A DNA stretch of 64,000 nt from Oleispirillum sp965228165 (GCA_965228165.1 CBDDHB010000002.1:682001-746000), one strand, 5' to 3'. Counted from the first letter of the stretch, positions 1-8,096 are shown. Notes: generated by a model not told the origin, from the sequence alone. Made by a program: numbers and translations.

Positions 1-5
1 AACTG

Positions 6-989
6 ATGAAGCGCCTCACAAGCATTCTCGGCATGTGCCTCCTGGCCGCGACCGTCTCCGGTCCGGCCTACGCTGCGGCCAAGGTCACCATCAAGCTCGG
101 CCACATCGCCGAACCGGTGCATCCCTACGGCCAGGGCGGCGACCACTTCGCCAAGCTCGTCGCCGAAAAATCCGGTGGCAAGATCGAAGTCAAGGTGTTC
201 CCGAACTCCCAGCTGGGCGGCCAGAAGGACCTGATCGAAGGCCTGGTCTTCGGCACCGTCGACATGGCTCTGGTCGGCACGGCGGCTCTCGGCCAGTTCC
301 AGCCGCAGATTTCCCTGTTCGATCTGCCGTTCATCTTCGACGACCGGCCGCACGCCTTCCGTTCGCTCGACACCGTCGGCATGGAGATCGCCAAGCCCCT
401 GGAAGGCCGCGGCATCAAGATGCTGGGCTACATGGAAAACGGCATCCGCCACATGACCAACAATACCCGCCCGATCAAGGCTCCGGCGGATATGAAGGGT
501 CTGAAGATTCGCGTCCAGACCAACAAGATCCACATCGAAATGATCAAGGCGCTCGGCGCCTCGCCGACCCCGATGGATCTGTCGGAACTCTATTCGGCGA
601 TGCAGCAGGGCACCGTGGACGGCCAGGAAAACCCCTCCGCCCACATCTATACCAAGCGCTTCTATGAAGTGCAGAAGTACGCGTCCCTCACCGCCCACGC
701 CTACGCGCCCGAGCCGGTCCTGATCTCCATGATCACCTGGAAGAAGCTGACTCCGAAGCAGCAGAAGATCGTCCAGGAAGCCGCCAACGAAGCCATCGCC
801 TGGCAGCGCAAGGTCTCGGAAGACCAGGACAACGCCTATTGGGACAAGATCAAGGCCACCGGCAAGATGGAAGTGCTGACCGTGGACCGCAAGGCGTTCC
901 AGGAAGCCACCAAGCCGGTGATCGAGATGTTCGCCAAGACCGTCGGCGAAGACAACATCAAGAAGGTCAACGCTCTGCGTAAGAAATAA
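6..989 (+). CDS. dctP: TRAP transporter solute-binding protein, DctP family
   Basis: Periplasmic receptor of a tripartite ATP-independent (TRAP) transporter; it captures an organic acid and delivers it to the DctQM membrane complex. The 327-residue length is typical. A Sec signal peptide ends at about residue 23 (AYA before AAKVTIK). The family landmarks are GLKIRVQTN near residue 165, which holds the arginine that usually binds the substrate carboxylate, and the DGQENP motif near residue 208. The start lies 5 bases inside the window, so its ribosome site and promoter are not visible. The small and large membrane subunits follow after a strong terminator-like hairpin. A C4-dicarboxylate or related acid is likely as substrate, but the sequence alone does not settle it. 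Confidence 0.93.
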   Translation: MKRLTSILGMCLLAATVSGPAYAAAKVTIKLGHIAEPVHPYGQGGDHFAKLVAEKSGGKIEVKVFPNSQLGGQKDLIEGLVFGTVDMALVGTAALGQFQPQISLFDLPFIFDDRPHAFRSLDTVGMEIAKPLEGRGIKMLGYMENGIRHMTNNTRPIKAPADMKGLKIRVQTNKIHIEMIKALGASPTPMDLSELYSAMQQGTVDGQENPSAHIYTKRFYEVQKYASLTAHAYAPEPVLISMITWKKLTPKQQKIVQEAANEAIAWQRKVSEDQDNAYWDKIKATGKMEVLTVDRKAFQEATKPVIEMFAKTVGEDNIKKVNALRKK

Positions 990-1023
990 GACCGCTTTTC
1001 CCGTTTCGGGAAATTCGCTCGCG

Positions 1024-1056
1024 ATGGCCCGGACACCCGGTGTCCGGGCCATTTTT
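1024..1056 (+). terminator. Strong hairpin plus T-run between dctP and dctQ
   Basis: A perfect 13-bp stem (1024-1036 pairing with 1040-1052) with a CCG loop is followed by a run of T. It sits inside the TRAP operon, after the binding-protein gene and before the two membrane genes. Such a site would let most transcripts stop after dctP, giving excess receptor over membrane subunits. Partial read-through is inferred, because dctQ follows 90 bp later on the same strand. Confidence 0.85.
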
Positions 1057-1145
1057 TCGCCCTGCTTCCGACATATTTTTCAGCCATGTCTATGCCCGCG
1101 ATCCATGCGCCGGCTGACCCGGCGGAACCATTAAGGGCTCAAGGG

Positions 1146-1628
1146 ATGGACACTGTATTCAAGCTGCTGAGGAAGGTCCTGTACGGGATCTCGGTGACGG
1201 CGATGCTGGTGATGCTGGCGATCATTTTCGTTCAGGTGATCACCCGCTATCTGTTCGGTTTCACCTTCGAGTGGTCGGAGGAACTCGCCCGTTTCCTGTT
1301 CGTCTGGGCGACCTTCCTGGGCGGCGCCCTGATCATGGGCGAGGACGGCCATCTGGCGGTCGAGCTGATGCCGCGCCTGCTCAAGGGCAAGCTGCCGGGC
1401 AAGGTTCTCGACGTTTTCATCAACCTGTGCGGCTACGTCTTCATTCTGCTGATGATCGTCCAGGGCTGGAAGATGACCGAGATGATGACCTTCCAGGAAG
1501 CCCCGGGCCTCGGCATTCCGATGAGCTGGGTTTACGTGATCATGCCGGTCTCCGGCTGCCTGATGCTGCTCTATCACATCAAGGACAGCGTCAAGGTGAT
1601 CAAATCCCTCACCGAAACCGCCGCCTAA
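1146..1628 (+). CDS. dctQ: TRAP transporter small membrane subunit, DctQ family
   Basis: Four-helix small permease subunit that pairs with DctM. Hydrophobic segments are visible from the VTAMLVMLAIIFVQVITRYLF stretch onward. The family signature FTFEWSEELARFLFVWATFLGG is present near residue 40. I chose the ATG at 1146 because TAAGGG lies 8 bases upstream. An in-frame ATG at 1086 would add 20 residues but has no visible ribosome site. The gene is followed 13 bases later by dctM, so the two are surely co-transcribed. Whether a separate promoter lies in the 97-base gap after dctP is not clear. Confidence 0.88.
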   Translation: MDTVFKLLRKVLYGISVTAMLVMLAIIFVQVITRYLFGFTFEWSEELARFLFVWATFLGGALIMGEDGHLAVELMPRLLKGKLPGKVLDVFINLCGYVFILLMIVQGWKMTEMMTFQEAPGLGIPMSWVYVIMPVSGCLMLLYHIKDSVKVIKSLTETAA

Positions 1629-1641
1629 GGGGACGCGCGAC

Positions 1642-2919
1642 ATGGAAACCTTCCTGGTTCTTTCCTTCATCGGCATGGCGCTGATCGGCGTGCCGGTGGC
1701 CTATGCCCTGTGCCTGTCGGTGTCGGCGGTGCTGTTCTTCTATATGAACCACATGCCGCAGGTACTGATCACCCACAACATGTTCTCGGGCATGGACAGC
1801 TTCTCGTTCATGGCGGTGCCGTTCTTCATGCTGGCCGGCGCCTTCATGTCGGCGGGTGGCGTCACCAAGCGTCTGGTCGCCGTCGCCCAGGCGATGGTCG
1901 GCTCCTTCATCGGCGGTCTCGCCCAGGCGGTGGCGGTGGCGGGGATGTTCTTCGCCGCGATTTCCGGCTCGTCCGCCGCGACCACCGCGGCGATCGGCTC
2001 GACCATGGTCGCCGAGATGGAGAAGAAGGGCTATCGCCGCGAACTCGCCACCGGCATCGTCGCCGCGTCGGGGACCGTCGGCATCGTCATTCCGCCCTCG
2101 ATCACCTTCGTCGTCTACGGCGTCATCGCCAACGTCTCGATCGGCGACCTGTTCGTCGGCGGCGTCCTGCCCGGCGTCCTGATGGGCATTTCGATGTGCT
2201 TCATGGGCTGGTACATCGCGAAGAAGGAAGGCATTCCGCCGGAAGGGTCGTTCTCCATCGGCAAGCTGTTCGGCGCCCTCAAGGACGCCTTCTGGGCGAT
2301 GCTGACTCCGGTGATCATCATCGGCGGCATCTACGGCGGCATCTTCACCCCGACCGAGGCGGCGGCGGTGGCGGCGGTCTACGGCATCGTCGTCGGCCTG
2401 TTCGTCTATCGCGAACTGCAACTCAAGGACTTCCCCGAGATCGTCTTCAAGGCGGTGATCGGCACCACCCTGATCATGTTCCTGGTCGGCGCGGCGAAGG
2501 TCTTCGGCTGGCTTATGACCAACCTGCAAATCCCGCATCACGTCGGCGCGGCGGTGGTGGCGCTCACCTCCTCGCCGGTGATGTTCATGATGATCATGAA
2601 CGTCCTGCTGTTGATCCTGGGCACCCTGGTCAACGCCTCGGCGGCGGTGGTGATCCTGACCCCGATCTTCCTGCCGGTGGCGGAATCCCTGGGTATCGAT
2701 CCCCTCTACTTCGGCGTGATCATGGTGGTGAACCTGGCGATCGGCTGCATCACCCCGCCGGTCGGCCTGGACCTGTTCGTCGCCTCGGCGATCACCAAGG
2801 TCCCCCTCGAGAAGGTGATGAAGGCGACCATGCCCTACCTCTACGCCCTGATCGTGGTGCTGGTGGGGATCACCCTGGTGCCGTCGGTCTCCACCTTCCT
2901 GCCCAACCTGCTGCACTGA
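1642..2919 (+). CDS. dctM: TRAP transporter large permease subunit, DctM family
   Basis: Large membrane subunit of the TRAP transporter, which drives substrate uptake with the sodium (or proton) gradient. It is 425 residues with about 12 hydrophobic segments, the normal size. Typical DctM features include the AISGSSAATTAAIGSTMV block near residue 110, the GIVIPPSITFVVYG block near 150, and the C-terminal GCITPPVGLDLFV motif. AAGGGG lies just upstream of the ATG. It is the last gene of the operon and is followed by a symmetrical hairpin. Confidence 0.93.
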   Translation: METFLVLSFIGMALIGVPVAYALCLSVSAVLFFYMNHMPQVLITHNMFSGMDSFSFMAVPFFMLAGAFMSAGGVTKRLVAVAQAMVGSFIGGLAQAVAVAGMFFAAISGSSAATTAAIGSTMVAEMEKKGYRRELATGIVAASGTVGIVIPPSITFVVYGVIANVSIGDLFVGGVLPGVLMGISMCFMGWYIAKKEGIPPEGSFSIGKLFGALKDAFWAMLTPVIIIGGIYGGIFTPTEAAAVAAVYGIVVGLFVYRELQLKDFPEIVFKAVIGTTLIMFLVGAAKVFGWLMTNLQIPHHVGAAVVALTSSPVMFMMIMNVLLLILGTLVNASAAVVILTPIFLPVAESLGIDPLYFGVIMVVNLAIGCITPPVGLDLFVASAITKVPLEKVMKATMPYLYALIVVLVGITLVPSVSTFLPNLLH

Positions 2920-2944
2920 ACGCGGCTAACATCCCATCGACCGG

Positions 2945-2968
2945 AACGGCCCCCGCAAGGGGGCCGTT
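2945..2968. terminator. Hairpin between convergent dctM and psiE-like genes
   Basis: A 10-bp perfect stem (2945-2954 with 2959-2968) closes a GCAA tetraloop. It lies 25 bases after dctM and just before the end of the converging minus-strand gene, so it could serve both. There is no long T-run on either side, so its efficiency is uncertain. Confidence 0.6.
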
Positions 2969-2974
2969 AGCGTT

Positions 2975-3352
2975 TCAGGACTTGTCCGCCTCGTCCCGGC
3001 AAGGCCGGACGCGAATGATGAAGCAGGCCGCCGCGATCATCAGGATCGCGCCGCTTTCGTACAGCAGGATGGACGGGTTCAGATCCTTGCCTTGCAGGAC
3101 GATCATCCGCGACAAAGCGGTGATGGCGATGAACAACGGCAGGGAAATCGGGATGCGGTTGTTGCTGTAGTAGGCGCCGATCATCCCCAGGACCTCGGCA
3201 TAGATGAACATCAGCAGCAGATCCTTCAGTTCCACCTGGCGCTCGCCGATGACGCGCCAGACCTCCTGCCCCATGGCGACCACGGTCATCACCGTGATCA
3301 CCGTCAGGAAGAGCTTTTCCAACAGGTCGATCATCCGCCGCGCGTCCAGCAT
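2975..3352 (-). CDS. PsiE-family (phosphate-starvation-inducible) small membrane protein
   Basis: A 125-residue protein with about four hydrophobic segments. It fits the PsiE family in length and in the pattern of a short basic N-terminus, LFLTVITVMTVVAM as first helix, a LLLMFIYAEVLGMIGAYY helix, and a central SLPLFIAITALSRMI segment. The biochemical role of PsiE proteins is unknown. I chose the ATG at 3352 because GAGGGG lies 5 bases upstream; longer in-frame starts would run into the divergent gene's promoter region. It is transcribed away from the DMT exporter and towards dctM. No Pho-box was recognised. Confidence 0.72.
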   Translation of the reverse strand: MLDARRMIDLLEKLFLTVITVMTVVAMGQEVWRVIGERQVELKDLLLMFIYAEVLGMIGAYYSNNRIPISLPLFIAITALSRMIVLQGKDLNPSILLYESGAILMIAAACFIIRVRPCRDEADKS

Positions 3353-3400
3353 CTTTTCCCCTCGCTTCCAGCGCGGCATTGCGCCGCGCCCCTCGTCCCA

Positions 3401-3427
3401 AGTATATAGGGCGATCCCCGCCGTCAA
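3401..3427 (-). promoter_or_regulatory. Candidate promoter for the PsiE-like gene
   Basis: Reading the minus strand, TTGACG (3422-3427) and TATACT (3401-3406) resemble -35 and -10 elements, but the spacer is only 15 bases. The -35 element sits over the ribosome site and the bases just before the start codon of the divergent DMT gene. Inference from sequence only. Confidence 0.3.
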
Positions 3428-3429
3428 GG

Positions 3430-4368
3430 ATGGCCTCCGTGAAGCTTATGCTCGTCGGCACGCTCGCCGCCCTGTTTTTCAGCAGCACCTTCGTTCTCAA
3501 CCGCGCGATGAGCCTGGACGGCGGGCACTGGTTCTGGACCGCCGCCCTGCGCTATGCCTGGATGATCGGTCTGCTGGCGGCGGGATACCCGGCCACCGGA
3601 CGGACCGCGGCGTTGATCGCGGTGCTGCGCGTGTTCCGCCGCCACTGGCGTTTCTGGTGCGTCGCGGGCGGCGTCGGCTGCGGCGTCTTCTATGCGCCGC
3701 TGGCCTTTTCCGCCGCCCACGCCCCCGGCTGGACCATCGCCACCACCTGGCAAAGCACCATCCTGTGCACCCCGCTGGTCCTGCGCCTGTTCGGCCACCG
3801 CGTGCCGATCAAGGCCCTGACGCTGACCGGCGTGATCTTTTGCGGCGTGGTTCTGGTCAACGCCGAGCACGCCCAGGCCGCGCCGCCGATGACCGTGGCG
3901 CTGGCCGCGTTGCCGGTGCTGCTGGGAGCCTTCGCCTATCCCCTGGGCAATCAACTGTTATGGGAAGCCAGATACGGCGCCCACCCCCGCCTGCCCCGCA
4001 TCGATACCCCGGCGATCGACGACCCCTTCGCGCGGGTGCTGCTGCTTTCCCTTGGGTCGCTGCCCTTCTGGCTGCTGCTGGGGGCGCTGATCCAGCCGCC
4101 GCCGCCCACCGACGAACAGGCCCTCAACACCGCCCTGGTGGCGCTGCTGTCCGGGGTGGTGGCGACCAGCCTGTTCCTCTATACCCGCCACTTGGCGAAA
4201 ACCCCGGCGCAATTGGCGGCGGCGGACTGCACCCAGGCGCTGGAGGTGATCTTCTCTCTCGCCGGGGAAATCTGGCTGCTCGGCGGTGCCCTACCCGGAC
4301 CCCTGGGCTGGAGCGGTCTGACGCTGACCGTCGCCGGGCTGCTGCTCTATCTGCGGGCGCAAAAATAA
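3430..4368 (+). CDS. DMT-superfamily multidrug-efflux-type transporter (EmrE-like, 10 TM)
   Basis: An integral membrane protein of 312 residues with about ten hydrophobic helices in two similar halves, as in the drug/metabolite transporter superfamily. It resembles the branch annotated as multidrug resistance efflux transporter family. The first helix begins LMLVGTLAALFFSSTFVLNRAM, with the conserved FSSTFVLNR motif of that branch. The ATG at 3430 is preceded by CAAGG; an upstream ATG at 3379 would add 17 basic residues before the first helix and is less likely. Substrate unknown. The gene stands alone, divergent from the PsiE-like gene, and is followed by intergenic repeats. Confidence 0.75.
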   Translation: MASVKLMLVGTLAALFFSSTFVLNRAMSLDGGHWFWTAALRYAWMIGLLAAGYPATGRTAALIAVLRVFRRHWRFWCVAGGVGCGVFYAPLAFSAAHAPGWTIATTWQSTILCTPLVLRLFGHRVPIKALTLTGVIFCGVVLVNAEHAQAAPPMTVALAALPVLLGAFAYPLGNQLLWEARYGAHPRLPRIDTPAIDDPFARVLLLSLGSLPFWLLLGALIQPPPPTDEQALNTALVALLSGVVATSLFLYTRHLAKTPAQLAAADCTQALEVIFSLAGEIWLLGGALPGPLGWSGLTLTVAGLLLYLRAQK

Positions 4369-4387
4369 AACCTTGCGGAGAGTCTCA

Positions 4388-4576
4388 GACCCGCCAGGGC
4401 TCCGCCCTGGACCCGGCAAGAGGCTTAGCCCCTTGCATCCCATGTGTTTTATTCTTGCGCGAAGCGCGATAAAACCGTCACGCGGCATGACGGTGAAAAG
4501 CCGCTGACGCGGCGATAAACCAGTTACGGGATCAAAGGGTCCGCGACCCTTTGCGGGTCCGGGGCGGAGCCCCGGC
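4388..4576. repeat. Intergenic palindromic repeats after the DMT gene
   Basis: This 214-base gap holds two palindromic units. One is the inverted repeat CCAGGGC/GCCCTGG near 4393-4409. The other is a 36-base segment at 4528-4563 that recurs at 26973-27008 with 32 of 36 identical bases. The latter runs into a perfect 7-bp hairpin (4559-4565 with 4569-4575) placed just after the stop codon of the minus-strand ATPase, where it may act as its terminator. No gene is seen in the gap. Confidence 0.7.
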
Positions 4577-4582
4577 CTGGTT

Positions 4583-6346
4583 TTACCGCCGCAGCAGGCG
4601 CAGGGCGTTGGCGGTGACCAGCACGGTCGCGCCGGTATCCGCCAGGACGGCGGGCCAAAGGCCGGTGAGTCCGGCCACCGTGGTGATCAGGAACAATCCC
4701 TTCAACCCCAAGGCGATGGCGATGTTGGCGCGGATCGTCGCCATGGCGCGGCGGGCGAGTTCGATCATCGCCGCGACGTCGCCGACCCTGGCGTGCAGGC
4801 TGGCGGCGTCGGCGGTTTCCAGGGCGACGTCGGCGCCGCCGCCGAAGGCGATGCCGACATCCGCCGCCGCCAGGGCGGGGGCGTCGTTGATGCCGTCGCC
4901 GACCTTGGCGACGCGCAAGCCTTCCGCCTGAAGGGCGCGCACCGCGTCGAGCTTGTCTTCGGGAAGCAGCCTCGCCCGCGCCGCGATACCGAGATCGCGG
5001 GCCAGGGCCTCCGCCGCCGGGACGGCGTCGCCGGTCAGCATCGTCACCCGCACCCCCAGCGCCTTAAGGCGCGCCACGCCCGAAGCGGCGTCGGCGCGGG
5101 GTTGGTCGCGCGCCGCGATCGCCCCCAGGGCGAGGCCGCCGCGCGACAGCACCGACACCGTCTTGCCCTCGACGGCCAATGCACGCAGGGCGGCGTCGGC
5201 ATCGTCCGCCGCGAGAAGGGAGACTTCGACGCCATCGATCCGTCCGCTCAGGTCGCGTCCGGGCACGGCGATCACCGCCTCCGCCGCACGTGGCGCGACA
5301 CCCTCCGCCATCGCCAGGGCGGCGATGGCGCGCGCCACCGGATGGGCGGACCCCAGCGCCAACCCCGCAGCCAGGGCCAGAACCTCGGCGCGGTCGGCGG
5401 CCAGCGGCAGGACGTCGGTGACGCGGGGACGGCCTTCGGTCAGGGTTCCGGTCTTGTCGAAGGCCACCGCATCGACGCGGGCCAGGGCTTCCAGCGCCGC
5501 GCCGCTTTTCAGCAGCAGGCCCCGCCCCGCCCCCGCCGCCAGAGCGGAGGCGACCGCCGCCGGGGTGGAAATCACCAGGGCGACGACGCGGGCGATCGCC
5601 GAATCCGCGACGACGGCTTCCACCCGCACCCGCAACACGCCGTCGCCGTTGACGGTTCCGGCGGAGACCGGATCGTTCGCGGATTTCGCCCGGGGCAGGC
5701 TTTCGCCGGTGAGGGCGGATTCGTCCACCGCGCTTTCCCCGGAAACCACCACCCCGTCGGCGGCGATGCGTTCGCCCGCGCCGACGACGATCAGGTCGCC
5801 GGGGCGGAGGGATTCGGCGGCCACGATCTCGGTCCCCTCGGCGGTTTCCTTCAACGCGGTTTGCGGCACCAGGGCGACGAGGCGTCGGATGCCCGCCCGC
5901 GCCCGTCCGGCGGCCAGAACCTCCAGGCATTCGCCGACCAGGAACAGCAGCACCACGGTGGCCGCCTCGGCTGCCACGCCGATCGCCGCCGCGCCGACGG
6001 CGGCCACCGTCATCAGCATCTCGATGGAGAACGGATTTCCCGCCCGCGCCGCCGCGACGGCGCGCCGCGCCACCGGGATCAGGCCCGCCGCCATCGCCAG
6101 GATCAGGGGCCAGTCCCCGGCCTCCGGCCAGAACCTCCCGACGACCAGGGCGATCTGCAACGCCGCCGCGGCGAACAGGGTTTCCTTGCCCGGACCGTCC
6201 CGCCACAGCGCGGCGAGAACCCCGCCGCCATGATCGTGGTCGTGCCCATGATCGTGCCCATGATCGTGCCCATGGTCGTGGTCATGGTCGTGGCCGCAAT
6301 CCTCTTCCTTGCGGGTCGAATAGCCTTGGCAGCACAGGCAGGACAT
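4583..6346 (-). CDS. P1B-type heavy-metal ATPase with internal deletion of the CPC helix pair
   Basis: Zinc/cadmium/lead efflux ATPase of the ZntA/CadA type, 587 residues. The N-terminus has Cys pairs (CLCC) and a His/Asp-rich tract (residues 19-39). Present are two N-terminal helices (about 55-100), a helix pair (108-145), the actuator motif TGES (213-216), the phosphorylation motif DKTGT (Asp297), an HP motif, MLTGD, GDGINDAPAL and the C-terminal LADTGATVLVTANALRLL helices. The two helices normally between actuator and P domains, carrying CPC, are absent: ARVVALV runs straight into ISTPAAVASA at residues 251-268. About 64 residues are missing relative to E. coli ZntA as I recall it. The frame is intact, so a protein may be made but metal transport should fail. 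It is divergent from its likely regulator. Confidence 0.85.
   Translation of the reverse strand: MSCLCCQGYSTRKEEDCGHDHDHDHGHDHGHDHGHDHDHGGGVLAALWRDGPGKETLFAAAALQIALVVGRFWPEAGDWPLILAMAAGLIPVARRAVAAARAGNPFSIEMLMTVAAVGAAAIGVAAEAATVVLLFLVGECLEVLAAGRARAGIRRLVALVPQTALKETAEGTEIVAAESLRPGDLIVVGAGERIAADGVVVSGESAVDESALTGESLPRAKSANDPVSAGTVNGDGVLRVRVEAVVADSAIARVVALVISTPAAVASALAAGAGRGLLLKSGAALEALARVDAVAFDKTGTLTEGRPRVTDVLPLAADRAEVLALAAGLALGSAHPVARAIAALAMAEGVAPRAAEAVIAVPGRDLSGRIDGVEVSLLAADDADAALRALAVEGKTVSVLSRGGLALGAIAARDQPRADAASGVARLKALGVRVTMLTGDAVPAAEALARDLGIAARARLLPEDKLDAVRALQAEGLRVAKVGDGINDAPALAAADVGIAFGGGADVALETADAASLHARVGDVAAMIELARRAMATIRANIAIALGLKGLFLITTVAGLTGLWPAVLADTGATVLVTANALRLLRR
6229..6293 (-). 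repeat. Tandem repeat encoding the His/Asp-rich N-terminus of the ATPase
   Basis: Near-perfect short direct repeats (core CATGATCGTGCC, 12 bases) encode alternating GHDH units, about eleven histidines within 21 residues. His-rich tails of this kind usually bind zinc or related metals. The repeat structure makes copy number prone to slippage in multiples of 12 bases, which would keep the frame. Confidence 0.8.
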
Positions 6347-6379
6347 GGCGAAACCTCGTTCCCGATACCATTTGTGTCG

Positions 6380-6410
6380 AGGCTACAACCTCCAGCCGCT
6401 AGAGAAGCAA
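6380..6410 (-). promoter_or_regulatory. MerR-type metal-responsive promoter/operator for the ATPase
   Basis: On the minus strand a -35 element TTGCTT (6405-6410) and a -10 element TAGCCT (6380-6385) are separated by exactly 19 bases. This over-long spacer is the hallmark of MerR-controlled promoters. It contains a dyad, CTCCAG (6390-6395) and CTAGAG (6399-6404) on the plus strand. The regulator gene starts 15 bases beyond the -35 element in the opposite direction. Metal-bound regulator would untwist the DNA and switch on the ATPase gene. Confidence 0.75.
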
Positions 6411-6424
6411 GAGGAGTTTTCGCG

Positions 6425-6841
6425 ATGATCCCGATCGGCCGCCTGTCGCGCGAAAGCGGCGTCAAGATTCCGACCATCCGCTATTACGAAGAGATCGGCC
6501 TGCTGCTGCCGCCGTCGCGATCCGAGGGCAACCGCCGCCTGTATCCGCCGGATGCGGCGCGCCGCCTGCGCTTCATCCGCCACGCGCGGGAACTGGGGTT
6601 CGAGATCGAGGCGATCCGCCACCTGACCGTGCTGGCGCGCAACCCGGAGCAGCCCTGTTGCGAGGCCGACCGTCTGGCGCGCGAGCGCCTGGTCGAGATC
6701 GAGGACAAGATCGCGCGGCTGGCGGCGCAGCGCGAGGAACTGCTGCGGATGATCGGCGAATGCGCCCATGGCCGGGTCGGCGAATGCGGCGTCATCGAAA
6801 CCCTCGACGATCACGCGAAATGTCTCCACGCGTCCCATTGA
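6425..6841 (+). CDS. MerR-family metal-responsive regulator (ZntR/CadR-like)
   Basis: A 138-residue transcriptional regulator. The N-terminal winged helix-turn-helix begins IGRLSRESGVKIPTIRYYE, followed by the conserved LYPPDAARRLRFIRHARELGF segment and a dimerisation coiled coil. Metal-binding candidates are Cys78-Cys79, Cys113, His115 and Cys121, matching the spacing of zinc/cadmium/lead sensors such as ZntR and CadR rather than CueR. GAGGAG lies 8 bases before the ATG. It is divergent from the P1B ATPase and should control the 19-bp-spacer promoter between them. The exact metal is not decided by sequence alone. Confidence 0.88.
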   Translation: MIPIGRLSRESGVKIPTIRYYEEIGLLLPPSRSEGNRRLYPPDAARRLRFIRHARELGFEIEAIRHLTVLARNPEQPCCEADRLARERLVEIEDKIARLAAQREELLRMIGECAHGRVGECGVIETLDDHAKCLHASH

Positions 6842-6917
6842 CCGGCTTCAAACCGCGCCGGAAAGCGGTATATGTTGGGGGAACGATTCCCCCCCTCCGG
6901 TTGCGCGGGAGTTTCCC

Positions 6918-8096
6918 TTGTCCCTGGACCGTGTCCTTCTGATCGACGACGATCCCAACATTCTGGACGGCCTGCGGCGGGTCCTGGGGCGGCACTACGC
7001 CTTGAGCCTGGCGCAGGGCGCCGAGCAGGCGTTCGCCTGCCTGGACCGGGAAGGCCCCTTCGCCGCCGCGGTCTGCGATTTGCAGATGCCGGGGATGAAC
7101 GGCCTGGACCTGCTGCGCGAACTGCGCCGCCGCGACCCCCGCATCGTGCGCATGGTGCTGACCGGCACCGGCGACCTGAACGCCGCGATCGCCGCAGTCA
7201 ACGAGGGCGAGGTCTTCCGCTTCCACACCAAGCCGGTGCCCACCGACGTGCTGCTGGCGTCGATCGCCGCCGCCTGCGAACGCCACCACCGCCGCGCCGC
7301 GAAAAAGGCCGGAGCCGCCCCCGACGCACCGACCCAGGACATCAAGGCGGCGATCGCCAACGGCGAATTCCAGTTGTTCGTGCAGCCGCTCTACGACGCC
7401 CTGAACCGCCGGGTGAGGGGGGTCGAGGCCCTGGCCCGCTGGCGTCACCCGATCCTGGGCCTGCTGCAACCCGGCGCCTTCCTGGCCGAGGTGGAGGCGG
7501 CGGGCGCGATGCGGCGGCTGACCGACTGGGCGCTGAATTCCGCCTGCGCCGCGATCGCCCGGTGGCGCGGAAGCTTGAACGCCGAGTTGTCGATTTCGGT
7601 CAACATCACCGCCGGAGACCTGGCCGACCCCGACTTCCCGGCGCGCGTCGGCGTGGCGCTGGATCGCCACCGCCTGCCGCCCGAGGCGTTGGATCTGGAA
7701 CTGGTCGAAGGCGCCGCCCTCGACGCCGACGCGGTCCCCCTTGCGGTTCTGGACCTGTTGCGGGAGATGGGGGTGAGCCTCAGCCTGGACGACTTCGGCA
7801 CCGGCTATTCCGCCTTCGGCCGCCTGCGTCACCTGCCGGTGCGAACCCTGAAAATCGACCGGATTTTCGTTTCCGACGCCGACACCGACGAAAACGCCTT
7901 GCGGATCATCCAGGCGATCGTTTCCCTCGGCCACGACCTGAACCTGCGGGTGATCGCGGAAGGGGTGGAAACCCCGGAACAGGCCGAAGCCCTGCTGCGC
8001 TGCGGCTGCAAGATGGTGCAGGGCTACCACATCGCCCGCCCGATGCCGGTCGAGGACTTCCCCGCCTGGTTTTCCGCCCACAACGGCAAACCCTGA
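6918..8096 (+). CDS. Response regulator with EAL c-di-GMP phosphodiesterase output
   Basis: A soluble 392-residue protein with an N-terminal receiver domain (residues 5-120; acidic cluster IDDD, phospho-acceptor Asp54, lysine in HTKPVP) and a C-terminal EAL domain (about 135-385). The EAL catalytic set looks complete: EALARWRHP, the Asn of SVNITAG, Glu of LELVEGA, DDFGTGYS, KIDR, AEGVET and QGYHIARP. It should hydrolyse c-di-GMP under phosphorylation control. The start is TTG at 6918, chosen because GGGAG lies 6 bases upstream and the receiver domain begins immediately after it; a longer in-frame ATG at 6768 would overlap the regulator gene. No kinase is adjacent on this strand, but a kinase operon converges from the other side of the repeat region. 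Confidence 0.85.
   Translation: MSLDRVLLIDDDPNILDGLRRVLGRHYALSLAQGAEQAFACLDREGPFAAAVCDLQMPGMNGLDLLRELRRRDPRIVRMVLTGTGDLNAAIAAVNEGEVFRFHTKPVPTDVLLASIAAACERHHRRAAKKAGAAPDAPTQDIKAAIANGEFQLFVQPLYDALNRRVRGVEALARWRHPILGLLQPGAFLAEVEAAGAMRRLTDWALNSACAAIARWRGSLNAELSISVNITAGDLADPDFPARVGVALDRHRLPPEALDLELVEGAALDADAVPLAVLDLLREMGVSLSLDDFGTGYSAFGRLRHLPVRTLKIDRIFVSDADTDENALRIIQAIVSLGHDLNLRVIAEGVETPEQAEALLRCGCKMVQGYHIARPMPVEDFPAWFSAHNGKP

Noticed and set aside
1086..1145. Upstream ATG for dctQ
   Set aside because: It lacks a ribosome site and would add 20 residues before the first helix; ATG 1146 has a good site.
1609..2916. Long minus-strand frame opposite dctM
   Set aside because: It is rich in His, Asp, Gln and Arg with no recognisable fold, opposite a complete DctM protein.
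3379..3429. N-terminal extension of the DMT exporter
   Set aside because: It would add 17 Arg/Pro-rich residues, crosses the putative promoter region, and lacks a ribosome site.
6229..6293. Possible CRISPR-like or VNTR array
   Set aside because: The repeats are 12 bases with no spacers and lie inside the His-rich coding part of the metal ATPase.
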